Shown here one piece after another: positions 34,101 through 44,600 of a stretch of 64,000 bases of DNA. Position 1 is the first letter of the stretch. Every line of letters starts with the position of its first letter. The translations under genes were made by a program, and so were the position numbers. A model generated the notes under the pieces. It had not been told where the DNA came from. It saw only the letters and a program-made list of their open reading frames with translations, and ran no database searches. Source of the stretch: an uncultured Lachnospiraceae bacterium. Its GTDB lineage: Bacteria > Bacillota > Clostridia > Lachnospirales > Lachnospiraceae. Location: contig CANQVH010000004.1 of assembly GCA_947627245.1 (NCBI GenBank), positions 43,306 to 107,305 on the forward strand, in the 5' to 3' direction.

Positions 34101-35711
34101 TTAATCTTCATTATGTACCGTGAGCGCCGCTTCCACAAATCCGCGGAACAGCGGATGCGGACGATTCGGACGGGACTTGAGTTCCGGATGCGCCTGTGTC
34201 CCGATAAAGAACGGGTGATCCTTCAGCTCGATCATCTCCACGATGCGGCCGTCCGGGGAGATTCCGGAGAGTGTCATGCCGTTCTCAGTGAGGAGCTTGC
34301 GGTAGTCGTTGTTGACTTCATAGCGGTGCCTGTGACGTTCGTGGATTTCCTTTTCGCCGTAGAGCCGGTAGGCGAGCGTGGTCTCGTCGAGCACACACGG
34401 GTAGGAGCCGAGGCGAAGCGTGCCGCCAATATCCTCGACGCCGTTCTGATCCGGCAGAAGCGCAATCACGGGATGCGGCGTCTGCGGATCCAGCTCGATG
34501 CTGTGCGCGTCCCCGAGTCCGGCCACGTTGCGGGCGAATTCGACAATCGCAAGCTGCATGCCGAGACACAGCCCGAGATAGGGGATTTTGTTCAGACGCG
34601 CGTAGCGGATCGCCTCGATCTTGCCCTCGATGCCGCGGTCGCCGAAGCCGCCGGGGACAAGAATGCCGTCCATGCCGGAGAGCAGATCGGCTGCGTTTTC
34701 GCGCGTGACCTCCTCGGAATTGATCCAGTGGAGATTCACGACCGCGCGGCTTGCGATTCCGCCGTGCTTCAGCGCTTCGACGACGCTGATGTATGCGTCG
34801 TGCAGTTGAATGTATTTTCCGACGAGCGCAATGTCCACCTCGGCGGTCGGAGAGCGCAGCGCATCCACCATCGACTGCCAGTCGGTCAGATCCGGCTCGG
34901 GACAGGGCAAATGCAGACATTCGCAGGCTACCTGCGCAAGATTCTCGCGCTCCATTGCGAGCGGCGCTTCATATAAATATTCCACGTCCAGATTTTGCAG
35001 GACATGAGAGCTCGGAACATTGCAGAACAGGGCGATCTTATCCTTGATCCCCTGACCGAGCGGGAATTCGGAGCGGCATACGATGATGTCCGGCCAGATG
35101 CCCATTCCCTGCAGTTGCTTGACGCTGGCCTGCGTCGGCTTCGTCTTCATCTCGCCGGAAGCCTTCAGATACGGGATCAGCGTGACATGGATCAGGATCG
35201 CGTTCTCATGCCCGATGTCGTGCTGGAACTGGCGGATCGCCTCGAGGAACGGCTGGCTTTCGATATCGCCGACCGTACCGCCGACTTCGATGATCGCGAT
35301 CTGCGTTTCCTTGGTCGAGTAATCCCGATGAAAGCGACTCTTGATCTCATTTGTGATATGAGGGATGACCTGCACCGTGCCTCCGCCGTAATCGCCGCGG
35401 CGTTCCTTGTGGAGTACGGACCAATAGATTTTTCCGGTCGTGACGTTGGAATTCTTGCTGAGACTCTCGTCGATAAAGCGCTCATAGTGTCCGAGATCGA
35501 GATCCGTCTCGGCGCCGTCGTCCGTGACAAAGACCTCGCCGTGCTGGATCGGATTCATGGTGCCCGGATCGATGTTGATGTAGGGGTCAAATTTCTGCAT
35601 AGTCACCTTGTAGCCGCGCGCTTTGAGCAGCCGGCCGAGAGACGCCGCGGTGATTCCTTTGCCGAGACCGGAGACGACGCCGCCGGTCACAAATACGTAT
35701 TTTACTGACAT
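34101..35711 (-). CDS. pyrG: CTP synthase
   Basis: The 536-residue enzyme makes CTP from UTP, ATP and glutamine. It has the N-terminal amidoligase domain ([49 protein letters not shown]) and a C-terminal class I glutamine amidotransferase with nucleophile Cys in [10 protein letters not shown] (about residue 380) and AHPELKSRP. Length and motifs are normal. TATAAT lies on the minus strand at 35877-35882 with only a weak -35. I looked for the pyrG-type initiation attenuator and did not find a convincing one. CTP made here would also feed the CMP-nonulosonate synthetase. Confidence 0.96.
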   Translation of the reverse strand: MSVKYVFVTGGVVSGLGKGITAASLGRLLKARGYKVTMQKFDPYINIDPGTMNPIQHGEVFVTDDGAETDLDLGHYERFIDESLSKNSNVTTGKIYWSVLHKERRGDYGGGTVQVIPHITNEIKSRFHRDYSTKETQIAIIEVGGTVGDIESQPFLEAIRQFQHDIGHENAILIHVTLIPYLKASGEMKTKPTQASVKQLQGMGIWPDIIVCRSEFPLGQGIKDKIALFCNVPSSHVLQNLDVEYLYEAPLAMERENLAQVACECLHLPCPEPDLTDWQSMVDALRSPTAEVDIALVGKYIQLHDAYISVVEALKHGGIASRAVVNLHWINSEEVTRENAADLLSGMDGILVPGGFGDRGIEGKIEAIRYARLNKIPYLGLCLGMQLAIVEFARNVAGLGDAHSIELDPQTPHPVIALLPDQNGVEDIGGTLRLGSYPCVLDETTLAYRLYGEKEIHERHRHRYEVNNDYRKLLTENGMTLSGISPDGRIVEMIELKDHPFFIGTQAHPELKSRPNRPHPLFRGFVEAALTVHNED

Positions 35712-35895
35712 GGTTCCCTCCTGATATTGCGTAATCGAAATGAAAACCCGACAAATGAACCTGCCGCCCGGTCTTGCATGGAGAGCGGGCTTTCATCATA
35801 AAAAGCAAACAGCCATGCCCTCGGGCGCGACGAACCAAACGGATCAGGCCGTCGTCGGCATGACTGAACCGAAAACATTATACAACTTTCTCTGC

Positions 35896-35960
35896 GGAAA
35901 ATCCATGCTTTTTTTCAGAAATTGATGTACGTGGAAAATTCATGTTTTTTTTCAGAAATT
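35896..35960 (+). repeat. Two 28-base direct repeats in the pyrG-ftsH intergenic region
   Basis: Copies at 35896-35923 and 35933-35960 (GGAAAAT, then ATG, a T run and CAGAAATT) match at 26 of 28 positions with a 37-base period. They lie between the divergent pyrG and ftsH starts. No function is known to me. Confidence 0.85.
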
Positions 35961-36074
35961 TAGCAAACATTTTAGAATTCGCCTATTGATTTATAAGATT
36001 TATGAATTTATAATGGAATTTGTCTTAGTCCACGAGGTGGATGATGCATAGAGTTTGCATAAGAGGAGGAACAT

Positions 36075-38186
36075 ATGGACAATAACCAGCAGAGAAACAA
36101 TCGCCCGTCGGGCGGCGGTCAGGGGCCTCAGGGGGATCCTAACAAGAATCGTTCTTCGTTTACGATCTTTCTTGTTGTGACGTTGGTGGCCGTTTTGGCG
36201 GTGGCGATGTTGAATAATATGAGAAACAGTACGGCAGCGGTCGAGATCACATACGACGAGTTCTTGGATCGGCTCGACGCGGGTACGGTGGAGCGCGTCA
36301 CGATCAGCTCTTCGCGAATCGATATTGAGATGAAGACGATCGAGGCGATTGCGGACATTCTCGGCACGGGCAACACTACTTATTATACAGGGAATCCCGG
36401 GGACCCAAATCTGGTCGAGCGTCTGGTGCGGGCGGATGTAAAGTTCTCGGAGGATATTCCGGACACCACGTCGATGATGATCATTGACATGCTGTTCAGC
36501 TTCGTGGTACCGATCCTGCTGATCTGGGTGGTCTTCGGCTTCGTGATGCGCAGGATGGGCGGCGGAAGCGGCGGCATCATGGGCGTCGGTAAGAGCAGGG
36601 CAAAGGTATACGTGCAGAAGGAGACCGGCGTGACTTTTCAGGACGTCGCGGGACAGGATGAGGCGAAGGAGTCCTTGCAGGAGGTCGTCGATTTTCTGGA
36701 AAATCCGGGCAAGTACACGACGATCGGCGCGAAGCTTCCCAAGGGCGCTCTGCTTGTGGGACCTCCGGGCACCGGAAAGACGCTTCTCGCGAAGGCGGTG
36801 GCCGGCGAGGCGAAGTGCCCGTTTTTCTCGCTCTCGGGTTCGGATTTTGTGGAGATGTTTGTCGGCGTAGGCGCTTCCCGAGTCAGGGATCTGTTTGAGG
36901 AGGCGAAAAAGAACGCGCCGTGTATCATTTTTATCGATGAGATTGATGCGATCGGCAAAAGCCGTGACAGCCGGTACGGCGGAGGCAACGACGAGCGTGA
37001 GCAGACGCTGAACCAACTGCTGGCGGAGATGGACGGCTTCGATACGTCCAAGGGACTGCTGGTGCTGGCGGCGACGAACCGTCCGGAGGTGCTGGATCAG
37101 GCGCTGCTTCGTCCGGGACGTTTCGATCGGCGCGTCATCGTCGACAAGCCGGATCTCAAGGGCCGTATCGATGTCCTGAAGGTGCATTCCAAGGACGTCA
37201 ACATGGATGAGACCGTTGATCTGGAGGCGATCGCGCTCGCAACCTCAGGCGCCGTGGGTTCGGATCTCGCGAACATGATCAACGAGGCCGCGATCCTTGC
37301 GGTCAAGCAGGGACGCAAAGCGGTTTCCCAAAAGGATCTGTTTGAGTCCGTGGAGATCGTACTGGTCGGCAAAGAGAAAAAGGATCGCATTCTGAGCAAG
37401 GAAGAGCGCAGGATCGTTTCCTACCACGAGGTGGGTCACGCGCTGGTGAGCGCGCTGCAGAAGGATTCCGAGCCGGTGCAGAAGATCACGATCGTACCGC
37501 GCACGATGGGCGCGCTCGGCTACGTGATGAACGTGCCGGAGGAAGAGAAATATCTGAATACGGAGAAAGAGATCCGTGCGATGCTCGTCGAGTGTGTGGC
37601 CGGACGCGCGGCGGAGGAGCTTGTGTTTGACACGGTGACGACCGGAGCCGCGAACGATATCGAGAAGGCGACGCGAATCGCGCGCGCGATGGTGACGCAG
37701 TATGGCATGTCGAAGCGTTTCGGGCTGATGGGACTTGAAGTGCAGGCGAACCAGTATCTCGACAACCGCCCGATCATGAACTGCAGCGATGCGACGGCGG
37801 CGGATGTGGATCAGGAGGTCATGTCAGTTCTCAAGGACTCCTACGACGAGGCGAAGCGCCTGTTGACCGAGCACCGCAAGGCGCTTGACAAGATTGCGGA
37901 GTTCCTGATCGCGAAAGAGACGATCACAGGCAAGGAGTTTATGCAGATCTTCCACGAGGTGGAGGGAATTTCCGAGGAGGACGGAAAGAAAGAGCCGACG
38001 TCCCGCATCAGCGAGAAGACGGTTGAGGAGACTCCCGAGAAAGCTGCTGAAGAGCCTTCTGAGAAAACCGCTGAGGAAGAACAGGGATCTCCGGCAGAGC
38101 CGGAGGCTTCACCGCTCCCACCTTCCGGAAGCGCCGCAGGGCAGGATCAGACCGCTCTCGGTGACGGGAAGCCCGATCTCCCCTGA
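36075..38186 (+). CDS. ftsH: ATP-dependent zinc metalloprotease FtsH
   Basis: The 703-residue membrane AAA+ protease has two N-terminal transmembrane segments (about residues 30-48 and 133-157), Walker A GPPGTGKT (229-236), Walker [12 protein letters not shown], the second region of homology [18 protein letters not shown] and the zinc site HEVGH (about 451-455). It degrades unneeded or damaged membrane proteins. The C-terminal 65 residues are a Glu/Pro/Ala-rich tail, and its last 78 coding bases overlap the convergent methyltransferase gene. AAGAGGAGGAAC precedes the ATG. Confidence 0.96.
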   Translation: MDNNQQRNNRPSGGGQGPQGDPNKNRSSFTIFLVVTLVAVLAVAMLNNMRNSTAAVEITYDEFLDRLDAGTVERVTISSSRIDIEMKTIEAIADILGTGNTTYYTGNPGDPNLVERLVRADVKFSEDIPDTTSMMIIDMLFSFVVPILLIWVVFGFVMRRMGGGSGGIMGVGKSRAKVYVQKETGVTFQDVAGQDEAKESLQEVVDFLENPGKYTTIGAKLPKGALLVGPPGTGKTLLAKAVAGEAKCPFFSLSGSDFVEMFVGVGASRVRDLFEEAKKNAPCIIFIDEIDAIGKSRDSRYGGGNDEREQTLNQLLAEMDGFDTSKGLLVLAATNRPEVLDQALLRPGRFDRRVIVDKPDLKGRIDVLKVHSKDVNMDETVDLEAIALATSGAVGSDLANMINEAAILAVKQGRKAVSQKDLFESVEIVLVGKEKKDRILSKEERRIVSYHEVGHALVSALQKDSEPVQKITIVPRTMGALGYVMNVPEEEKYLNTEKEIRAMLVECVAGRAAEELVFDTVTTGAANDIEKATRIARAMVTQYGMSKRFGLMGLEVQANQYLDNRPIMNCSDATAADVDQEVMSVLKDSYDEAKRLLTEHRKALDKIAEFLIAKETITGKEFMQIFHEVEGISEEDGKKEPTSRISEKTVEETPEKAAEEPSEKTAEEEQGSPAEPEASPLPPSGSAAGQDQTALGDGKPDLP

Positions 38187-38993
38187 ATCCGTGCGACCGC
38201 CGAAGCGCTTCAGCTCGGTCGATATCATATAGGTAAGAACAGCCGGTGCAAGGCCGGTCGTGTAGGAGTTTACGAGGAAGAAGAGCGGATCATCGCTCAA
38301 GAGCTTCACACAGAGCCGGATAAACGAGTGAATGGAATCCTCGATCTTCCAGATTTCGCCCTTCGGGCCGCGGCCGTAGGAGGGCGGGTCCATGATGATC
38401 CCGTCGTAGTGATTGCCGCGCCGGATCTCACGTTCCACGAATTTTACGCAGTCGTCCACAAGCCAGCGGATCGGAGCGTCCGCAAGGCCGGAGACGGCTG
38501 CGTTTTCTTTTGCCCAGCCGACCATTCCCTTCGAAGCGTCCACATGCGTGACGGAAGCTCCGGCCGCGGCGGCGGCAAGCGTCGCGCCTCCAGTGTATGC
38601 GAAGAGGTTCAGCACCTTGACAGGGCGTCCTGCCGAGACCGCGTTCTGGATTTTTTCGGAAAACCAGTCCCAGTTGACCGCCTGTTCCGGGAAGAGCCCG
38701 GTGTGCTTGAAGCTGAACGGCTTCAGATGGAAACGCAGACACTGACGAAGAGACGGGCTCTGATAAGCGATGTCCCACTGCTCGGGCAGATCAAAAAACT
38801 CCCACTCGCCGCCGCCCTTCTTGCTGCGGTGATAGTGGGCGTTGCAGTGCTTCCAGCCGGGATGGCGCTTCGGTGTATTCCAGATCACCTGCGGATCCGG
38901 GCGCACAAGCAAATAATTTCCCCAGCGCTCCAGCTTCTCCCCTTCTGAGGTGTCAAGCACTTCGTAATCTTTCCATTTATCCGCGATCCACAT
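38109..38993 (-). CDS. Class I SAM-dependent methyltransferase (RlmI/RlmK-like)
   Basis: The 294-residue protein shows the Rossmann methyltransferase core: VLNLFAYTGGATLAAAAAGA (motif I), THVDASKGMVGWAKENAA, then IMDPPSYGRGPKGE, whose DPPSYG is the catalytic motif IV. Similar proteins methylate 23S rRNA or are annotated as oxygenase-associated methyltransferases. The ATG at 38993 follows AAGGAGACTTC; an upstream start at 39029 lacks a site. The conserved C-terminal ending LPCGASGRW lies inside the opposite-strand end of ftsH, so the overlap is genuine. Confidence 0.85.
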   Translation of the reverse strand: MWIADKWKDYEVLDTSEGEKLERWGNYLLVRPDPQVIWNTPKRHPGWKHCNAHYHRSKKGGGEWEFFDLPEQWDIAYQSPSLRQCLRFHLKPFSFKHTGLFPEQAVNWDWFSEKIQNAVSAGRPVKVLNLFAYTGGATLAAAAAGASVTHVDASKGMVGWAKENAAVSGLADAPIRWLVDDCVKFVEREIRRGNHYDGIIMDPPSYGRGPKGEIWKIEDSIHSFIRLCVKLLSDDPLFFLVNSYTTGLAPAVLTYMISTELKRFGGRTDSGEIGLPVTESGLILPCGASGRWER

Positions 38994-39018
38994 ATGATGA
39001 AGTCTCCTTTGTTTGTGT

Positions 39019-40941
39019 TTAGTGAGCAACCGGACGCCGCAAGAGCTGAATGAACTCCTGATCCGGTACGGCCTTGGAATAATACCAGCCCTGCAGATAG
39101 TGGCAGCCGACCTTTGTCAGATGCTCCCGCATCTCTTCGGTCTCGACGCCCTCCGCCACGATACAGAGCTCGAGAGCGTTCAGCATGCCGATCGTGTATG
39201 CGAGCGTGATCCCGGCCTTTCGGCTCTTGAACGAATCCCAGATAATATATTTGTCGATCTTGATCAGCTTGAACGGCATGTGGTTGATATAGTCGATGTT
39301 GGCGTTCCCGGAGCCGTAATCGTCGAGGGAGAAGGTAATCCCGAAATCGACCAGATCTTGGATGTTCTGCTGGACGATTGCGGAGGAGTTGATCGTAGTC
39401 ATCTCCGTGATCTCAATGTTGATTTGCTGCGGTTTGACGTTGTTATCCTCGAGGATTTGTTTGAACTTGCCGGCGAATCCCGGCTGCCGCAGTTGCACGG
39501 GGCTGATGTTCACTTCTATGTATTGTACAGTTGTATCCGAGAGACGGAAATCCCGGATGAACCGGCAGACTTTCGAGAGGATCATCTCGCCCATCTCGAC
39601 GATCATACCGTTCTTTTCCGCGATCGGGATAAAATCCTCCGGCGAGATCCAGCCGAGCGTCTCATCATTCAGACGCACGAGCGCTTCCGCGGAATTGTAG
39701 ACGCCCTGTTCTACGGAAAAGATCGGCTGATAGTATACCATCAGTTCGTCGCGGTCCATTGCAAGCTGAATCGCCTTTTCGATCCTTTTCTCCTGACGGA
39801 GCTTGGAGAGATCCAGATCGCCGACGTATGTAATACCGCCTTTTTTGGTCTTCTTTGCGAAGCTGACCGAGTAGTCCAGCGTATCGATCATGGAATCGTA
39901 GGAATCCGCATCCTTCGGACATTCAATGTAGCAGAGGGATGCGGACATCATGACGGAAGTCCCGTTCTGCGTGAACCATGGCTGATGGAAACGCTCCCGG
40001 ATCTCTTCCGCGACAAAGGGCAGTTGGCTGAGCCGTTTGTCGATGACAAGATAAAACTGATCGGAGCCGAGACGAAACACGGTCCCCGAAGCTCTCAGCC
40101 CGCCCAAGTATTTGCCGACTTGGAACAGCAGGTCATCGCCGATCTCCGCGCCGTAGGTTCGGTTGATGAATTTGAAGTCATCCATTGCCACCGCAATGAC
40201 GCCGAAGGGCTTTTTTTCCGAGAAGATGCTGTACAGATATTCCCGCAGGAAGCGGCGGTTGAACTGCTTCGTAACCATGTCCGTAACCGTCCCGGCATTC
40301 TGTTGATAGTGGAACAGTGTCATACAGACCGAGGTGATCATGAGATTCAGCATCGGAATATAGGCGATCAACTGGAGCAATGCCATGATGACGCAGAACA
40401 CCAAAGTAAAGATGAGAGGCAGAACACGCAGAAACTGGAAATTCTTCCGGAAACGAATCATGGTGACGACGCAGATCGTGAGCATAACAGCGTCGATTGC
40501 ATATAAGAACAGGGATGCATAGGAAATCCGGTATACGCCGTCCTCGAACGTGAACGCCCAGTGAAGCCGTAGATTCAGCGCAAGCACGACGATATTGGCA
40601 GCGATCGCGGCGCGGAAAAGAAAGTGCTGGAGCTTGTTTTTCAGAATATCGATATGAGCAAGCTGAAGGATGTAAAACGTAAACGTGACGGAGGTAACAT
40701 TGATCGCGAAGTTGGACAGAGTGAGCGCGAAAAAGAAAGCGTTATATCCGACGGTATCCATATTGCGTCCCATCCATGTGGTGACGATCTCGAGAACCGT
40801 AGATGCGAGCGCGTTGATCAGCAGCACAAGAAAGGCCCTGTGACTGCGCAGAGGAACCATCTTCTCATTGAAAAACCAGACGAGAATCAATAATAGAAAA
40901 AATACAGCCGCATAATCAAATGACAAATTCCAGTTTGCCAT
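39019..40941 (-). CDS. Membrane protein with degenerate GGDEF and intact EAL domain (c-di-GMP phosphodiesterase)
   Basis: The 640-residue protein has six or seven N-terminal membrane segments (residues 1-210), a GGDEF-type domain (about 235-390) whose active site reads LGSDQF instead of GGDEF, and an EAL domain (about 395-635). The EAL domain keeps its catalytic residues: SAEALVR, EVNISP, IEITEM, LDDYGSG, KIDKY, AEGVET and QGWYYSKAV. It is therefore probably an active phosphodiesterase that cannot make c-di-GMP. The membrane part resembles a small-molecule sensor. With the HD-GYP gene it is the second c-di-GMP turnover gene in the window. Confidence 0.9.
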   Translation of the reverse strand: MANWNLSFDYAAVFFLLLILVWFFNEKMVPLRSHRAFLVLLINALASTVLEIVTTWMGRNMDTVGYNAFFFALTLSNFAINVTSVTFTFYILQLAHIDILKNKLQHFLFRAAIAANIVVLALNLRLHWAFTFEDGVYRISYASLFLYAIDAVMLTICVVTMIRFRKNFQFLRVLPLIFTLVFCVIMALLQLIAYIPMLNLMITSVCMTLFHYQQNAGTVTDMVTKQFNRRFLREYLYSIFSEKKPFGVIAVAMDDFKFINRTYGAEIGDDLLFQVGKYLGGLRASGTVFRLGSDQFYLVIDKRLSQLPFVAEEIRERFHQPWFTQNGTSVMMSASLCYIECPKDADSYDSMIDTLDYSVSFAKKTKKGGITYVGDLDLSKLRQEKRIEKAIQLAMDRDELMVYYQPIFSVEQGVYNSAEALVRLNDETLGWISPEDFIPIAEKNGMIVEMGEMILSKVCRFIRDFRLSDTTVQYIEVNISPVQLRQPGFAGKFKQILEDNNVKPQQINIEITEMTTINSSAIVQQNIQDLVDFGITFSLDDYGSGNANIDYINHMPFKLIKIDKYIIWDSFKSRKAGITLAYTIGMLNALELCIVAEGVETEEMREHLTKVGCHYLQGWYYSKAVPDQEFIQLLRRPVAH

Positions 40942-41130
40942 AGGGATCGCATCCTTCCCGGATAATTAATATTAATGAAGATATTATAACACACATCTTC
41001 GATAAAATATAGAAAAATGTGTCTGAATTGCGATGGAAGATTTGAAAACAGTAAGAGGCAAACGAATGAATTAATATATGAATAAAATATGAAATAAATG
41101 TCAATATTATTTAATTGTATAAATTTGGTA

Positions 41131-41159
41131 TGGACAAATGAAGGAAAAGGTTGTAAAAT
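41131..41159 (+). promoter_or_regulatory. Promoter for the secreted repeat-protein gene
   Basis: TGGACA (41131-41136) and TAAAAT (41154-41159) are separated by 17 bases, about 60 bases before the start. The rest of the 280-base gap (40942-41222) is AT-rich, and no other gene is seen in it. Confidence 0.7.
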
Positions 41160-41222
41160 GCTCCCATGATTGGATATTTGTATATATTTAATCAAATTAC
41201 AAAGGGTAATGGAGGTTGAAAA

Positions 41223-43331
41223 ATGAGAAGCAGAAAGGTTATGAAATGGCTGGCTGCGGCTGCAGTTGGCGCAATGATGATGTTGCCGATGACGGCGTCA
41301 GCGGCATCGTGGGTTACTGAGCACAAGGGCATGAAACCGCAGTTGGATTCCTCGGTGCCGGTGATGGGGTTGACTGCCACGTATGTTGAGGATTATGAGG
41401 GAGAGTTCGGTGATGATGAGGTCGTGATACATTGGAATCCAGTGGTTCCGGAAGACTATTATATGGTAATAGAGGAGTCTACCGATCCTAATTTTGCTGA
41501 CAGTGAAGAGACATATTACAGAAGCAGCATCTCACATTACGCGAATGAGAATTATGATTATTATAAGGATAATGAGATTACCTCTTCCAAAGGGGCAGGC
41601 GGTATATATTATTTAAGGGCGATTTTGTACCAGTGGAAAGAGGATGCGGAAGGTAATGATTATTATGCATATAGTCTGTCTCCGGCAGTAGAAGTGACGG
41701 TACCTGCTCCGGATGCTTATGTCGATGAACAAACGGTAAACGGTACTAGCGTAGACTTCCGATTTGACAATTATGGCGTTACGGGATACGAAATCCAGCG
41801 TAAGGTTGGAAAGAAGTTTACGACGATCGCTAAGATTAGCGATAATGTTTATACAGACAAAGGGCTTCAGAAGAATAAAACGTACGAGTACAAGATTCGC
41901 ACGTATATCTACAATTCAGCGGCAAAGAAAACCATATATGGCGACTGGGTCAATACTACGGCAACGACATGGGGCAAGGCGCTCAATGTCAAGGCGGTTC
42001 CGGGCAAGAAGTCAACGGTCGTGAATCTGACATGGAATAAGGTGCCGGATGCAAGCGGATATGAGATCTATCGTTCCGTGGGTCGCAGTGATGGACCGAT
42101 GAAGAATGGACTTTCCCCGTATTTTGAAAATGCGAAGCTGATTAAGATAATCACGAAGGCGAAGACGAAGAAATACACCGACAAAGGTTTGATCCCGGGA
42201 AATGATTATACTTATTATGTGGTGGCATATAAGAACGTGGCCGGCAAGAAAGAGAAGGATATGACGGTTTGCGATTATGATTATGTGTCGCTGGATTTGC
42301 ACATGAATGTTGTTTCAAATGTGGAGAATAAAGATGGTAGCAGAAAGATCACATGGAAGAAGGTAGTTGGGGCAAACGGCTTCAAGGTTATGAAGTATAC
42401 AAAAGATGCTACGACTGATGAATGGAAATGGGTTGAATACCAGTCGCTTGGTGCTTCTGCAAGATCTGCCCTGCTTCCGGCGGCGGCAACTCCGGGTGAT
42501 TCGGAGGATTATAGAATTTATGCCTATAAAGGTACAAAGAAGAGCAATGTGGTCGGTACGTATACTACTCATAACTATAGCAACGTAAATGTAGCTCCGA
42601 GCGGTATTAAGGCAGTAGCAGTCAATGGCGGTACTGCGGTGACGGTTAGCTGGCAGCCGGTTGCCGGTGCAGCGTATTACGTAGTGGAACGTTCGACCCG
42701 TATGATGTCATATGTAAATGATAATGCAGATCTTGGCAGATATAATTCGGATGGTACCTATGTATGGATCCCGAAACAGCCGCAGAATGAGGATGATGAT
42801 TATTCCACATACAAGATTGAGGGTACGAGCGTTACAGATCAGTATATTCCATACACAAATCCGCAAAACCCGGATGCGTACTATTACCCGATTAATGAAG
42901 GCCCAGAGCCGGGCATGACATATTACTATTATGTAACTGCTTATAAGTGGGATGGCAAGCCGGTAGAAGAAGGCGAAGATCCAAATTACGATTCGTCATG
43001 GAATGCTAAGCCTGCGAAAGTCACGTTGAGCAAGAAGGTTTCCCTGAAGCAGCCGAAGATCTCTTCCGTGAAGAGCAGCAAGAAGGGTCAGGTTAAGATT
43101 TCTTGGAAGAATGTTAAGGGTGCAAAGACTTATTATGTATACTGTTCGACCAAGAAGAAATCAAAGAATTACATGTGCGTAGGCTCGACCAGCAAGAAGA
43201 ACCTGACAGTAACGGGTCTTGATTCCAATACGACCTACTATTTCAAGGTGAAAGCAGCCGTCGGCAATGAGATGAGCGCTACCACCAATACGTCTAAGGA
43301 TTCCAAGGCGAAATCTGTTAAGGTAAGATAA
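41223..43331 (+). CDS. Secreted fibronectin type III-like repeat protein
   Basis: The 702-residue protein begins with a signal peptide (VMKWLAAAAVGAMMMLPMTASA, cleavage near residue 27). It then carries repeated Fn3-like modules, each with a core such as VVNLTWNKVPDASGYEIYRS, RKITWKKVVGANGFKVMK, AVTVSWQPVAGAAYYVVE and QVKISWKNVKGAKTYYVY. The modules end in Thr-Tyr-Tyr-Phe strands. There is no LPXTG signal or catalytic motif, so it is probably shed or held by its basic Lys-rich C-terminal module. Own promoter and terminator make it a single-gene unit. It is tyrosine- and lysine-rich with lower GC than its neighbours. Confidence 0.82.
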   Translation: MRSRKVMKWLAAAAVGAMMMLPMTASAASWVTEHKGMKPQLDSSVPVMGLTATYVEDYEGEFGDDEVVIHWNPVVPEDYYMVIEESTDPNFADSEETYYRSSISHYANENYDYYKDNEITSSKGAGGIYYLRAILYQWKEDAEGNDYYAYSLSPAVEVTVPAPDAYVDEQTVNGTSVDFRFDNYGVTGYEIQRKVGKKFTTIAKISDNVYTDKGLQKNKTYEYKIRTYIYNSAAKKTIYGDWVNTTATTWGKALNVKAVPGKKSTVVNLTWNKVPDASGYEIYRSVGRSDGPMKNGLSPYFENAKLIKIITKAKTKKYTDKGLIPGNDYTYYVVAYKNVAGKKEKDMTVCDYDYVSLDLHMNVVSNVENKDGSRKITWKKVVGANGFKVMKYTKDATTDEWKWVEYQSLGASARSALLPAAATPGDSEDYRIYAYKGTKKSNVVGTYTTHNYSNVNVAPSGIKAVAVNGGTAVTVSWQPVAGAAYYVVERSTRMMSYVNDNADLGRYNSDGTYVWIPKQPQNEDDDYSTYKIEGTSVTDQYIPYTNPQNPDAYYYPINEGPEPGMTYYYYVTAYKWDGKPVEEGEDPNYDSSWNAKPAKVTLSKKVSLKQPKISSVKSSKKGQVKISWKNVKGAKTYYVYCSTKKKSKNYMCVGSTSKKNLTVTGLDSNTTYYFKVKAAVGNEMSATTNTSKDSKAKSVKVR

Positions 43332-43367
43332 TCTGAGCTTGTACTAAAAAATACAGTAGTATTTTTG

Positions 43368-43412
43368 GGATCCCGGCAAGAGCGTTTGCTTTTGTCGGGA
43401 TCCTTGTTTTTT
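43368..43412 (+). terminator. Intrinsic terminator of the repeat-protein gene
   Basis: GGATCCCGGCAA (43368-43379) pairs with TTGTCGGGATCC (43392-43403), with one wobble, followed by TTGTTTTTT. Confidence 0.88.
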
Positions 43413-43568
43413 CGTTTTCACCATTCGTCCTTCGGATCCTGCGTGATCCTAATTCCACAATTAATTTTCCCGGATTCCCGGTTTTGACAAATTTCGCGGA
43501 AAAGATACGGTATAATGCTTGCATAATTTTCATCGGATGAAGTATAATCAAGGAGGAATACGGAAATT

Positions 43569-44498
43569 ATGCAGAATAAGGTCGTACCGAACCGGGAGTA
43601 CAAGTCAGGGCTGTTCGCTTTTCTTTTTCACGGGAAGGAGGAGCTTTTATCCCTGTATAATGCTGTCAATGGGAGTGATTACAAGGATCCGGATGAGCTG
43701 GAGATCTACACGATGGAAGGGTTCATTTACATGGGGATGAAGAATGACCTGTCCTTCCTGATCGATTCGCAGTTGGCGGTGTTCGAGCACCAGAGCAGCT
43801 ACAACCCGAACATGCCGCTTCGAGGGTACATATATATGGCGGATGCGCTGAAAAAGTATGTTGCGCTGAACCATCTGGACATCTATTCCAGCAGACAACT
43901 GGAGCTCCCTACGCCCCGCTATTACGTTTTTTATAACGGCACCCGGAAGATGGCGGATGAGATCGCTCTGAATCTGACGGACAGCATGAAGGGCGAGGAT
44001 GCCGCAGAGAGATCCTGCACGGAGTTTACGGCGCACATGATCAATATCAACAAGGGGCACAGCCCGAAGATCATGGAGAAGTGTCCGCTTTTGTATGAAT
44101 ATGCGTATTTTGTGGCGACGGTTCGGAGCTATCTGGAAGGTGAAGCATCGCTGACGGAAGCGATAGACAAGGCGGTAACGGAGTGTATCAGGGAAGGCAT
44201 ACTGGCGGATATTCTGCGGGGACACAGGGCGGAGGTGACGGATATGCTGTTGAAGGAATATGACGAGGAATTTCATATCTCGTGTGAGAAGAAGATCAGC
44301 TATGAAGACGGCTTTGATGACGGCTACGATAAGGGTGTGAAGCAGGAGAAAGCGCGGGCGGATGAGGCCAATCAGAAAGCGGAGATCCTTGCCCGCAAGC
44401 TTCGCGGCTGCTCGGAGGAGGAAATTGCCGCTGCCCTGAACATATCGGTCGATGTGGTAAGGGCTTGCTTGGCGAAAGCGTTTGAAGGACAGAATTGA
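43569..44498 (+). CDS. Rpn family PD-(D/E)XK nuclease-like protein
   Basis: The 309-residue protein matches a family common in Lachnospiraceae and related to Rpn recombination-promoting nucleases. The core is SFLIDSQLAVFEHQSSYNPN followed by MPLRGYIYMADALKKY, with the Asp and Glu-x-Gln of a PD-(D/E)XK active site, then LPTPRYYVFYNG. The C-terminal third is a charged helix, ending with a helix-turn-helix-like stretch (CSEEEIAAALNISVDVVRAC). Such genes multiply in genomes and behave like selfish or defence elements. A TATAAT lies at 43511-43516, but its nearest TTGACA is 21 bases upstream. Confidence 0.78.
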   Translation: MQNKVVPNREYKSGLFAFLFHGKEELLSLYNAVNGSDYKDPDELEIYTMEGFIYMGMKNDLSFLIDSQLAVFEHQSSYNPNMPLRGYIYMADALKKYVALNHLDIYSSRQLELPTPRYYVFYNGTRKMADEIALNLTDSMKGEDAAERSCTEFTAHMININKGHSPKIMEKCPLLYEYAYFVATVRSYLEGEASLTEAIDKAVTECIREGILADILRGHRAEVTDMLLKEYDEEFHISCEKKISYEDGFDDGYDKGVKQEKARADEANQKAEILARKLRGCSEEEIAAALNISVDVVRACLAKAFEGQN

Positions 44499-44553
44499 TT
44501 CGCGCTCTTGGGTTGATAAACAGGATTGTATCGAAAAAAATACAATTTAATCT

Positions 44554-44600
44554 ACAGGAAAACCGCCATTTGTACTTGCATTTGGCGGTTTTTTCCTGTA
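44554..44600 (+). terminator. Intrinsic terminator upstream of the S10 operon
   Basis: AACCGCCA (44561-44568) pairs with TGGCGGTT, flanked by outer TACAGG/CCTGTA and a run of six T. It ends the Rpn-like gene, and the rpsJ promoter is nested inside it. Confidence 0.85.

Noticed and set aside
35712..35895. pyrG initiation attenuator (GGGC start and terminator)
   Set aside because: No clear GGGC start after a good promoter and no convincing terminator with a T run directly before pyrG.
36000..37187. A 395-codon minus-strand open frame
   Set aside because: It is antisense to ftsH, which has all AAA protease motifs.
39013..40506. A 497-codon plus-strand open frame
   Set aside because: It is antisense to the EAL protein, whose motifs are intact.
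43484..43516. TTGACA and TATAAT as the promoter of the Rpn-like gene
   Set aside because: The spacer is 21 bases, too long for a normal sigma-A promoter.
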